From NCBI GenBank assembly GCA_039819485.1, contig JBCBRY010000014.1, forward strand, positions 1-64,000: a stretch of 64,000 bases of DNA, written 5' to 3'. The notes below the pieces were generated by a model, which worked only from the letters and a program-made list of their open reading frames with translations, ran no database searches and was not told the DNA's origin. This document shows positions 53,293 through 60,868 of this stretch, one piece after another. Positions within the stretch are counted from its first letter, which is position 1; each line of letters begins with the position of its first letter. The position numbers and the translations under genes are program-made. The stretch comes from UBA6168 sp039819485 (GTDB lineage Bacteria > Bacteroidota > Bacteroidia > Chitinophagales > Saprospiraceae).

Positions 53293-53313
53293 CCCCCGTC
53301 TCGTGAACGGGGG
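53293..53313. other. stem-loop in the SulP leader
   Basis: Perfect 7-base arms CCCCCGT and ACGGGGG with a 7-base loop lie 44-64 bases upstream of the SulP ATG at 53249. It is a GC-rich stem in an AT-rich leader and may affect translation or mRNA stability. Confidence 0.4.
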
Positions 53314-53404
53314 ACAAGCAAAGAATGGTTTTGACTTAATTTTTTAAAAGGGAGATTTTTGGACCATTGACTTTGCCCAAAAATTGAATTCCAGAGTGTT
53401 TATC

Positions 53405-53722
53405 TTAAAATTTTGGAGGTGGGACGATAATGTCCATTTCCGGGATAGTAACTTCTGTAGACATTTGGCTTGTGTTGTTGGAGCTTACAGGACCGAAATG
53501 ATGTAATAGAAGAATTAAAGGAGTGGAATCTTTGTCGAGGTCATGTTCAGCAGTCTCTTTCTTGTCTTCAGCAGTATCGGACATTTCTACCAATTCAACT
53601 TCTTCCGCATTCAAGTCAAATTCACTTGGGAGCGGAGCCGCCATTGCTGATATTTCGATCAAAAAGATCAACACCAGCAACAAGCAATTAATGCAACGTT
53701 GAACAGTATCAATACTAAACAT
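53405..53722 (-). CDS. small exported hypothetical protein
   Basis: The product is 105 residues. It has an N-terminal hydrophobic segment (CINCLLLVLIFLIEISAMAA) that may be a signal peptide, followed by an acidic stretch (LNAEEVELVEMSDTAEDKKE) and a Pro-rich end (IIVPPPKF). No family is recognised. It lies 155 bases upstream of the SulP gene on the same strand. It may be a minor accessory protein or a spurious frame. Confidence 0.45.
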   Translation of the reverse strand: MFSIDTVQRCINCLLLVLIFLIEISAMAAPLPSEFDLNAEEVELVEMSDTAEDKKETAEHDLDKDSTPLILLLHHFGPVSSNNTSQMSTEVTIPEMDIIVPPPKF

Positions 53723-53968
53723 AAATTCATTTTTACATCACAAAAATATAGTAATACTATCGGAAATACAAACTCAGCTTAAAAAGGTTTATTAAAAACT
53801 TCTTTTTTTTTTAATTTGCACAAAAATCACAAATGGTTGATACTAGGTTAATATCATCTTTATCAAAGATTGATGGCATTCAAATGCCGATGCCTGCAAA
53901 AAATACATCAACGTTAATCTATTTAAATTAGACAAAATATCACCGACAAGTTCTTCACCTTTACATCA

Positions 53969-54646
53969 ATGGCAGCTTCCGTTCAAATCAACGTTAACGA
54001 AAATTTGTACCTGAGAGACCCGCAGTCCACCAAACTGGGGAAAAAGATCATTAAGGAAGGCATCTTTCTGATCAATGATTTGGGGCTCGAATCATTTACG
54101 TTTAAAAAACTGGCCGGTCGGATCGAGTCTACAGAAGCCTCGATTTACCGGTACTTCACCAATAAGCACATCTTCCTGGTTTATCTGGTTTCTTATTACT
54201 GGGAATGGGTTCGCTTCCGCATCGACTTTAACTGTATGAATGTGGAAGACCCGGTCAGGAAACTGAAAATTGTTGTCAAAACCATTGTCGACACCGTCCG
54301 GTTAGCCAATCCAGCTGAATATATAGACCGGGACGAACTGCACCACCTGGTCATTTTTGAAGGCTCTAAGGCTTATCACGTGAAAGAAGTTGACGAAGAA
54401 AACAAGCAAGGGTTTTTCCGGACCCTAAAGGCGTTGAATGCTAAAATCGCCGGAATCATTTTGGATATCAATCCCTCTTTTCCGTATCCCAAAGCCGCAG
54501 CCAGCGATCTTTTGGAAATGGCGAACAACCATCATTACTACGCTGCACACCTGCCCTCCCTTACGGATATCGTGATCAGAGATGAAAATATGGAAGAACT
54601 GGAAAAATTGATGGAATACTTTATTTTCCGGCTGATCGGTCAGTGA
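53969..54646 (+). CDS. TetR-family transcriptional regulator
   Basis: The product is 225 residues. It has an N-terminal TetR helix-turn-helix (IIKEGIFLINDLGLESFTFKKLAG then TEASIYRYFTNKHIFLVYLV). The C-terminal ligand domain is about 150 residues and unassigned. It probably represses a neighbouring or distant gene set in response to a small molecule. It diverges from the small exported protein and SulP/carbonic-anhydrase genes, separated by 246 bases, which makes them possible targets. Confidence 0.9.
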   Translation: MAASVQINVNENLYLRDPQSTKLGKKIIKEGIFLINDLGLESFTFKKLAGRIESTEASIYRYFTNKHIFLVYLVSYYWEWVRFRIDFNCMNVEDPVRKLKIVVKTIVDTVRLANPAEYIDRDELHHLVIFEGSKAYHVKEVDEENKQGFFRTLKALNAKIAGIILDINPSFPYPKAAASDLLEMANNHHYYAAHLPSLTDIVIRDENMEELEKLMEYFIFRLIGQ

Positions 54647-54868
54647 ATTCATTTCAGTCCTCAGCTCGACAGTCTGTAAATTGACTTAAAGACTTGCGAA
54701 TGTTAAAAAATATTCGCCAAAATCGATTAGCGAACTCGCTGCTGAAGATTAAGGAATGCAAAAAAAAACCGGCCTACTCACCTGGAGCAAATAGGCCGGA
54801 TAAATCCTGTATGAAATAGTCCCAAAGTTTTCACAGCAAAATATCTGGAGTACCAGATAAAAAATTAG

Positions 54869-54989
54869 AAGAGCGTGTTTTTGGGTATTAGGTATTGGAT
54901 AGAGAACACCAAAATCTTAGGGTCGAGAAAGAACGTGTTAATTTAGAGCAGAGCGATCAAATACCGAATACCTACATTCAAACACTCTT
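54869..54989. repeat. inverted GGTATT-unit hairpin with long loop
   Basis: The left arm (54869-54898, around GTGTTT and GGTATTAGGTATTGG) pairs with 54958-54989 (CAAATACCGAATACC ... AAACACTCTT). The ~60-base interior is partly unpaired, so this copy is more diverged than the others. Confidence 0.65.
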
Positions 54990-55086
54990 ATTAATCAGCT
55001 TTTTATTTCATCATTCACAGTTACAAAGAAAAGCTACTAAAAGCTTCCTTTCCAGCAAATAAATTTTAAAAGTCAGGTTTCTAATT

Positions 55087-55180
55087 GAAGAAGAATGAAG
55101 AATGAAAAATGAAGCACACCCTTTGTGACGGTCATGCGCATCAAACATTCTCCATTCTTCATTCTTCATTCTTCATTTCC
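55087..55180. repeat. inverted GAAGAAT heptamer hairpin before the purH promoter
   Basis: The left arm (55087-55114) holds GAAGAAT-type 7-base units. The right arm (55146-55180) is five inverted units of ATTCTTC type. The loop is ~31 bases. A TACCTTTG box follows 3 bases after the right arm. Confidence 0.88.
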
Positions 55181-55183
55181 CCT

Positions 55184-55191
55184 TACCTTTG
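55184..55191 (+). promoter_or_regulatory. TAnnTTTG -7 box for purH
   Basis: TACCTTTG followed by CCGC is an exact consensus match and nearly the same octamer-plus-flank as the efp box at 26241. It is preceded at once by a unit-array hairpin in both cases. Confidence 0.65.
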
Positions 55192-55235
55192 CCGCTTCTT
55201 TTTCAAAAACTATTTTTTACATAAATCAGCATTGA

Positions 55236-55309
55236 GCAGTAGAGAGTAGAAAATAGAGGGTACAAAGAATAATTTTCCTCCCTCTGCCTTCTACCATCTA
55301 CCTTCTACC
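55236..55309. repeat. inverted GGTAGAN heptamer hairpin at the purH start
   Basis: The left arm (55236-55262) contains AGTAGAG, AGTAGAA, AATAGAG, GGTA. The right arm (55277-55309) is the inverse of GGTAGAA, GGTAGAT, GGTAGAA, GGCAGAG. It ends 8 bases before the GTG start of purH. The same unit occurs at 59774-59880. Confidence 0.88.
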
Positions 55310-55317
55310 AATTCACC

Positions 55318-56838
55318 GTGAAAAAAATTCAATCAGCACTCATTTCCGTTTTCCATAAAGAAGGTTTGGAAGACATCGTTCTTGAACTACACAAACTCGG
55401 CGTCACTATCTACAGCACAGGTGGCACCCAGCGCTATATCGAAGGATTGGGCGTACCGGTCAAAACCGTTGAAAACCTTACTTCCTACCCTTCTATCCTC
55501 GACGGCCGTGTAAAAACACTACACCCAAAAGTATTTGGCGGCATTCTCGCCCGGCGCGAAGAAGCACACCGCTCCCAGCTGGAACAATATGACATCCCGG
55601 AAATTGACCTGGTGATCGTCGACCTATACCCTTTTGAAGAAACGGTTGCAAACACCAACGACGAAGCCACCATTATTGAAAAAATCGACATTGGGGGCAT
55701 TTCGCTTATCCGTGCTGCTGCCAAGAACTTCAGGGACGTGGCCTGTGTCCCTTCCAAAGAGGAATATGCCATGCTGCTGGATCTGCTGAAAGAAAAGCAG
55801 GGGTTCCTCGATGTTGCCGATCGGAAAGAACTGGCTCGACGGGCATTTAAAGTATCATCCAACTACGACGTAGCCATTTTCAATTATTTCAATGAAGGCA
55901 CCGCCGACCTCTCTTTCAAATACAGCATCCACCGCTCCGACATTTTGCGCTATGGCGAAAACCCGCATCAGAGTGGCGTATTCTATGGTGATTTCGATAA
56001 AATGTTTGTAAAACTGGGCGGCAAAGCCATTAGCTACAATAACCTGGTAGACATTGATGCGGCAGTTCAGATCATGCGTGAATTCAAAGATGCAGATCCA
56101 ACTTTTGCTATTTTAAAACATACCAATTCCTGCGGACTGGCCACCCGCCCTACCCTCCTCGAAGCCTGGCAGGCTGCCCTGGCATGTGACAATGTTTCCG
56201 CTTTTGGCGGTATTTTCATTTGCAACCGGACCCTGAACCTGGTCACTGCCCAGGAAATCGACCAACTGTTTTACGAGGTGGTCATCGCCCCTGATTTTGA
56301 TGCGGATGCACTGGAATTGTTGCAAAAAAAGAAAAAGCGCATCCTGTTGAAAATCAAGGACTTCTTTGTGCGTTCCCGCTCTTTCCGCAGCTTGCTGAAC
56401 GGAGTAGTTGAACAGGATACCGATCTAAAAATCGAATCTGCCGACGACCTGAAAGTAGCTACCAAAGTAGCACCAACGGACGCCCAGGTCCAAGACCTCC
56501 TGTTTGCCAACATCGCCGTGAAGCATTTGAAATCAAACGGCATAGCCCTGGTAAAAAACCAACAGCTCATCGGCATGGGCTGCGGCCAAACCAGCCGGGT
56601 GGACGCGCTCAAGCAGGCCATCACCAAAGCCAAAGCTTTCGGCTTCGATCTGGAAGGTGCCGTGATGGGCTCTGACGCCTTCTTCCCGTTCCCCGATTGT
56701 GTGGAGATTGCAGACAAGGCAGGCATCAAAGCAGTGACCCAGCCAGGAGGCTCCATCAAAGACCAGCAGAGCATTGACTACTGTGACGAAAACGGTTTGG
56801 CGATGGTGATGACGGGGCACCGGCACTTTAAGCATTGA
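55318..56838 (+). CDS. purH: bifunctional AICAR formyltransferase / IMP cyclohydrolase
   Basis: The product is 506 residues. PurH carries out the last two steps of IMP synthesis. The N-terminal IMP cyclohydrolase (MGS-like) domain has IYSTGGTQRYIE and the strongly conserved SYPSILDGRVKTLHPKVFGG. The C-terminal AICAR transformylase has the motif LRYGENPHQSG, the catalytic Lys-His of ILKHTNSCGLA and the late PGGSIKDQQSIDYC. The GTG at 55318 is chosen because it opens directly on the conserved KKIQSALISVFHK and no ATG is nearby. A promoter box is at 55184. Confidence 0.97.
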   Translation: MKKIQSALISVFHKEGLEDIVLELHKLGVTIYSTGGTQRYIEGLGVPVKTVENLTSYPSILDGRVKTLHPKVFGGILARREEAHRSQLEQYDIPEIDLVIVDLYPFEETVANTNDEATIIEKIDIGGISLIRAAAKNFRDVACVPSKEEYAMLLDLLKEKQGFLDVADRKELARRAFKVSSNYDVAIFNYFNEGTADLSFKYSIHRSDILRYGENPHQSGVFYGDFDKMFVKLGGKAISYNNLVDIDAAVQIMREFKDADPTFAILKHTNSCGLATRPTLLEAWQAALACDNVSAFGGIFICNRTLNLVTAQEIDQLFYEVVIAPDFDADALELLQKKKKRILLKIKDFFVRSRSFRSLLNGVVEQDTDLKIESADDLKVATKVAPTDAQVQDLLFANIAVKHLKSNGIALVKNQQLIGMGCGQTSRVDALKQAITKAKAFGFDLEGAVMGSDAFFPFPDCVEIADKAGIKAVTQPGGSIKDQQSIDYCDENGLAMVMTGHRHFKH

Positions 56839-56956
56839 GGATATCGAAAACAAAGGTTTTCAAAGCGGATATTTGATGGTCCCTAGCACTTGCTCAAATG
56901 TCCTGTTAAATGGGAGCCGGTTTTAGTATATTGGAAGAAAACAAATCGACAATATC

Positions 56957-57766
56957 ATGAAAAAGATCATTTCATTTTGTTTCCTTCTGCTCCCTTTGCT
57001 CGGGCACGCCTACAAAGAATATTCGGTTGGTGACACCCTTTACGTCTGGGCACTCTCCGGGCTTAGCCTAAGGGCTGCACCAAGTACTGATTCATTGCGA
57101 AAATCTGTCATCCCCTATGGAGCAGCACTTGTAATTGAGAACCATCCGACAGGTTTTTTACAAGTCAAAATAATGGACCCCATGCCACATGAAGAGCGTA
57201 AAAGATGGGGTTTCTGGACCTGGTCTTCTATAAAAGATAACTGTTTGGAATTAAGGCCGTTCCATTTGAAGGGCCATTGGGTCCAGGTGAAATACGGCAA
57301 CGAAACCGGATACGTTTTTGATGGGTACCTTTCACGGCTACCGGCCATGAAATACGTGAGCAAAAAAAAAGTTGGATCGAATATCTCTTATTTGAAACGT
57401 GAAAACTTCGTTGATTATGCCGCGAGAGAATTTGGGCTCGTTGAAAAAACAGGATATGAAAAACCCGAAACAAGTAATTACCAATACACCTTCCGCCGGG
57501 GCATTAGCTTTAGCGGACGTAGTCAGGAAAACTATAGTGAATCCTGTTTCGTGTTCAATGATATCACCCTTGAGGAGGGTTTCCTCTTTTTCAATGTTTT
57601 ATGGAACTCTACTATTTATCCATATGATGGTTATGACCTAATGGCTGACCTGAAACTCACTTTTCATGCAGAAAACAAAGTTATCTGGCTCAACTCCGAA
57701 CTCAATACCGTTGAAATCCAACTAATCGGAGCATCCATTTTGGCCATTTCTATTTCATCTGGTTGA
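56957..57766 (+). CDS. SH3-like domain exported protein
   Basis: The product is 269 residues. It has a Sec signal peptide (MKKIISFCFLLLPLLGHA) and then a bacterial SH3-like domain (YSVGDTLYVWALSGLSLRA ... VIPYGAALVIE ... GYVFDGYLSRLPAM) of ~100 residues. The rest has no family I recognise. SH3b domains often bind peptidoglycan or peptides. It lies 22 bases before gatB on the same strand. Confidence 0.72.
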   Translation: MKKIISFCFLLLPLLGHAYKEYSVGDTLYVWALSGLSLRAAPSTDSLRKSVIPYGAALVIENHPTGFLQVKIMDPMPHEERKRWGFWTWSSIKDNCLELRPFHLKGHWVQVKYGNETGYVFDGYLSRLPAMKYVSKKKVGSNISYLKRENFVDYAAREFGLVEKTGYEKPETSNYQYTFRRGISFSGRSQENYSESCFVFNDITLEEGFLFFNVLWNSTIYPYDGYDLMADLKLTFHAENKVIWLNSELNTVEIQLIGASILAISISSG

Positions 57767-57788
57767 TAAAATTTTGCATTCTACTCTA

Positions 57789-59234
57789 ATGAGCATCTAC
57801 GATCAATATGAAACCGTCATCGGCCTGGAAATCCACCTCCAGCTCGCCACCACCAGCAAAGCCTTTTGCGGGGATGCTGTCATCTTCGGTGCAGCGCCGA
57901 ACACCCACGTCAGTGCCATTTCGCTCGGGCACCCCGGCACCTTGCCAAAACTGAACGCAACCCAGGTCGAATACGCGGTAAAACTGGGGCTGGCACTCGG
58001 CAGTGAAATAAATCAACGAAACTGTTTCGACCGTAAAAATTATTTTTACCTCGACCTGCCCAAAGGCTATCAAATCACCCAGGACAAACATCCGGTTTGT
58101 ATCGGTGGCGGTCTGGACATCAAGGTGAACGGCGAGCAAAAACACATCCGGCTTCACCACATCCACATGGAAGAAGACGCCGGAAAATCCATCCACGACG
58201 TTGACCCAACCAATTCACTGATTGATTTAAATCGGGCAGGCACGCCATTGTTGGAAATCGTTTCGGAACCCGACCTGCGCTCTGGCGAAGAGGTCGATGC
58301 CTTCATGACAGCCATGCGCCAGCTTGCCCGATACCTGGAAATTTCGGATGGGAATATGCAGGAAGGTTCCATGCGCTGTGATGTCAACGTGTCAGTCAGA
58401 AAAAAAGGAGCAACGGAATTGGGCGAGCGCTGTGAAATCAAAAATGTGAACTCGATGAAATTTGCCCGGCAAGCCATCAAGTACGAATCGCAGCGGCAAA
58501 TCGACTTGATCGAAAGGGGCGGTACCATCACTCGGGAAACCCTGAATTTTAATCCGGCGACCGGCGTCACCACACCGATGCGTGATAAGGAAAGTGCCCA
58601 TGATTACCGCTATTTTCCCGACCCTGATCTGCCACCGGTTGTTTTATCAGAAAAGAAAATTGAGGAACTAAAAAACAATTTGCCCCAATTGCCGCACGAG
58701 TTATTTCATGAATTTTTGGATAAATATAAACTGACAGAGTACGAAGCAGAATTATTGACAGCTGAAAAAAACACCGCTCATTATTTCCTCGGTCTAATCA
58801 ATGAAACCCCCAACCATAAATCCGCCGCCAATTTAATCATCAATAAAATCCTGCCTTATTTGTCGGAAAATAAATTAACGCTTTCCAATTTCAAACTGCC
58901 TAAGAAAAGACTGGCTGAATTCATTCAATTAATTGGAGATGGAAAAGTCAGTGCTTCCATTGCTTACCAAAGATTATTTCCGGCTATTGTAAAATCACCT
59001 GACCAAACAGCTTTGGCCACTGCCGAAGCGATGAATTTAATCCAAAGCACCGACGAAGATTTTTTGGAAAAAATTATTGACGAGGTAATCACCCAAAACC
59101 CCGATAAAGTAAAAGCATTCAAAAACGGAAAAAAAGGATTAATTGGTTTTTTCATGGGGCAAGTGATGCGGGCCTCAAAAGGAAAGGCAGAACCAAAAAC
59201 AACCAATGCATTATTAATTAAAAAATTAAAGTAA
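57789..59234 (+). CDS. gatB: Asp-tRNA(Asn)/Glu-tRNA(Gln) amidotransferase subunit B
   Basis: The product is 481 residues from the ATG at 57789 (MSIYDQYETVIGLEIHLQL). GatB activates the misacylated tRNA carboxylate with ATP so that ammonia from GatA can amidate it. Signatures: GHPGTLPKLN, FDRKNYFYLDLPKGYQITQ, HMEEDAGKSIH, DLNRAGTPLLEIVSEPD and GERCEIKNVNSMKF, then the C-terminal YqeY-like helical domain (ITQNPDKVKAFKNGKKGLIG). GatA and GatC are not in the window. Its TAA stop belongs to a dispersed palindrome. Confidence 0.96.
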   Translation: MSIYDQYETVIGLEIHLQLATTSKAFCGDAVIFGAAPNTHVSAISLGHPGTLPKLNATQVEYAVKLGLALGSEINQRNCFDRKNYFYLDLPKGYQITQDKHPVCIGGGLDIKVNGEQKHIRLHHIHMEEDAGKSIHDVDPTNSLIDLNRAGTPLLEIVSEPDLRSGEEVDAFMTAMRQLARYLEISDGNMQEGSMRCDVNVSVRKKGATELGERCEIKNVNSMKFARQAIKYESQRQIDLIERGGTITRETLNFNPATGVTTPMRDKESAHDYRYFPDPDLPPVVLSEKKIEELKNNLPQLPHELFHEFLDKYKLTEYEAELLTAEKNTAHYFLGLINETPNHKSAANLIINKILPYLSENKLTLSNFKLPKKRLAEFIQLIGDGKVSASIAYQRLFPAIVKSPDQTALATAEAMNLIQSTDEDFLEKIIDEVITQNPDKVKAFKNGKKGLIGFFMGQVMRASKGKAEPKTTNALLIKKLK

Positions 59235-59260
59235 CTCGGATTGTTAATCCGAGTTACTTT
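59228..59260. repeat. GGATTnnnAATCC palindrome at the gatB stop codon
   Basis: A perfect 15-base-arm palindrome (AAAGTAACTCGGATT and its complement, GTT loop). Its TAA (59232-59234) is the gatB stop codon. The left arm is identical to that at the end of the TPR gene (24190-24204). It would also act as a terminator since an oligo-T run follows. Confidence 0.88.
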
Positions 59261-59773
59261 AATTGTAAAAAGGACGAATTACTTGCCCTCTCAAAAAAAT
59301 ATTTTTTGTAAAAAAGCGGATATTTTTTCCATTGTAACACGATTGACAAATTATTAATTTAAAGAACCCACTTGATCACCAATTATTTTTTTCTAAAATA
59401 ACGAAAATTATTTGTTTTTATAACCATACTCATAAACAGTTGATAATCAGCCTATCAAACCCTTTTTTTATTTATTTTAAATCACCGTTAAAACGCTGCC
59501 TCGACACTTATAATATTTTACAAAAATTTAAAAAAAACAAAAACCAATCAACAACCATCAATCAACAATATTTTCCATCATAGCACTGCAACCATTTAAT
59601 AATTAAATTTGCCTTTATCTATTAGTATGAAATCGAAATCGCTTTTCTAATTAAGCGTAACTTCTCAACTCAACATTTACTAAAAAAATAAACCTATTTG
59701 GTCTGTCCAATATCAGACCACAGCCCGCCTATTTTTTTAATTAAACCAAAATATACTTGGAACTGATTCAAGT
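59261..59773. other. very AT-rich gene-free region upstream of the SusC locus
   Basis: About 500 bases of extreme AT content with long A and T runs and no gene. A small stem TGGTCTG/CAGACCA (59699-59720) followed by a T run near 59731 is the only structure I can see. DnaA boxes were looked for by eye and not found. Confidence 0.4.
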
Positions 59774-59880
59774 GTGGTGACTGGTAAATGGCAGAGGGCA
59801 GAGAGTAGAGAGACTTTTAAACAAATAAACTCATAATCCTTCCACCCCTTACTCTCTACCATCTACCCCCTACCAACCAC
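59774..59880. repeat. inverted GGTAGAN/GGCAGAG hairpin
   Basis: The left arm (59774-59812: GGTAAAT, GGCAGAG, GGCAGAG, AGTAGAG) and right arm (59848-59880, inverse of GGTAGGG, GGTAGAT, GGTAGAG) enclose a ~35-base loop. The unit is the same as that at 55236-55309, making this a second site of that subtype. Confidence 0.85.
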
Positions 59881-59904
59881 AGAAACAACCCGACTGGATT
59901 TTTT

Positions 59905-59931
59905 GCTTAGGTGTTTGAATACACCTCAAGC
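59905..59931 (+). promoter_or_regulatory. stem-loop in the leader of the lipoprotein-SusC operon
   Basis: GCTTaGGTGT and ACACCtcAAGC pair with a 6-base loop; outer CCCG/CGGG sequences may extend the stem. It lies 47 bases upstream of the lipoprotein ATG at 59978 and may be a control structure for the nutrient-uptake operon. Confidence 0.35.
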
Positions 59932-59977
59932 CGGGAAAATTCGTGTCATATTTTCTCACTGTTAAATCATTTATTGT

Positions 59978-60796
59978 ATGAAAAAAAAATTAGATCACCT
60001 TTTTGTGATGCTTGCCTGCATGATATTCATGGCCATGAGCTGCAATGAATCTCCGATAGGCGATGACTTCGCAGACGACCTGTATGTGCCCATTGGCGCA
60101 CTCGTGTCGGTATCCAACGTCCAGACTGGATTTTTTGATTTGGGAGACCCGGATAATTCTGCCATCGCATTTGACCTTTCCTCGACCGGGGAGAGCCTCA
60201 GCACCGCCGATATTGTTTTATCCTACAACGGAGGTGACGCTGTACCTTTCAAAACTGGTGTGGCCGTTCCGGGAACGGTGGATGTGACATTTAATGAAGC
60301 GCTGGCCGCCACCGGGCTGACCACTGCCGACGTCGCCGTGGAAGACGAGTTCCGGTTCATGTTCAACACAAGTACTGCCAGTGGCAATCACCGGTCATCC
60401 AACACCTTGCCTGTGAACGTCAGTTGTAAATCAGAATTAGCTGGCACTTATGATTTCGTCGGCTCGAACAATTTCTGTAGCAGCCCTGACTTCGTGGGCA
60501 CCGTCACTTTCACGGAAGGAAATGCCGGCGAGTACACCTTGAGCGACTGGTCATTTGGCAGCTATGATGCCTGCTATGGAGGGCCTGCATCAGGATATGG
60601 TTCCCTGATCCTGAAAGATGTCTGCAACAAGCTTTCCGTCCAGGGCCTTGATAACTACGGAGACTCCTGGGAATTTATTGTCAATGAAGTCAATGGCCCC
60701 GACCTCTCCGTGACTTACACCAATACCTACGGCGAGTTCAGTGATGCGGTCATCACCAGGACCGATGGCACAGACTGGCCACCACTCACCAATTAA
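59978..60796 (+). CDS. hypothetical lipoprotein upstream of SusC
   Basis: The product is 272 residues. The signal peptide ends in the lipobox AMSC (Cys at ~23), so it is probably an outer-membrane lipoprotein. The mature part appears to hold a beta-rich first domain (VSVSNVQTGFFDLGDPDNSA) and a second one with paired cysteines (VSCKSELAGTYDFVGSNNFC). It stands 72 bases ahead of the SusC gene on the same strand, the position of an accessory substrate-binding lipoprotein. No exact family is recognised. Confidence 0.7.
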   Translation: MKKKLDHLFVMLACMIFMAMSCNESPIGDDFADDLYVPIGALVSVSNVQTGFFDLGDPDNSAIAFDLSSTGESLSTADIVLSYNGGDAVPFKTGVAVPGTVDVTFNEALAATGLTTADVAVEDEFRFMFNTSTASGNHRSSNTLPVNVSCKSELAGTYDFVGSNNFCSSPDFVGTVTFTEGNAGEYTLSDWSFGSYDACYGGPASGYGSLILKDVCNKLSVQGLDNYGDSWEFIVNEVNGPDLSVTYTNTYGEFSDAVITRTDGTDWPPLTN

Positions 60797-60868
60797 TTCT
60801 AAAAAAATTCGAATACGGCAGCATGCACTTCAGGTGAACCTGTCCCTGTATTCGACCAAAAATATAAT

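Larger units (their letters stand above)
54647..55317. other. 671-bp region with three variable hairpins and the purH promoter
   Basis: No gene is present between the TetR gene and purH. The region contains a GC stem at 54769-54799 (CCGGCCTA/TAGGCCGG preceded by an A run) and three inverted unit arrays at 54869, 55087 and 55236. It also carries a TAnnTTTG box at 55184. Confidence 0.6.

Noticed and set aside
59261..59773. AT-rich region considered as a replication origin
   Set aside because: No DnaA boxes or dnaA/dnaN neighbours could be seen; AT-rich leaders are common ahead of SusC loci.
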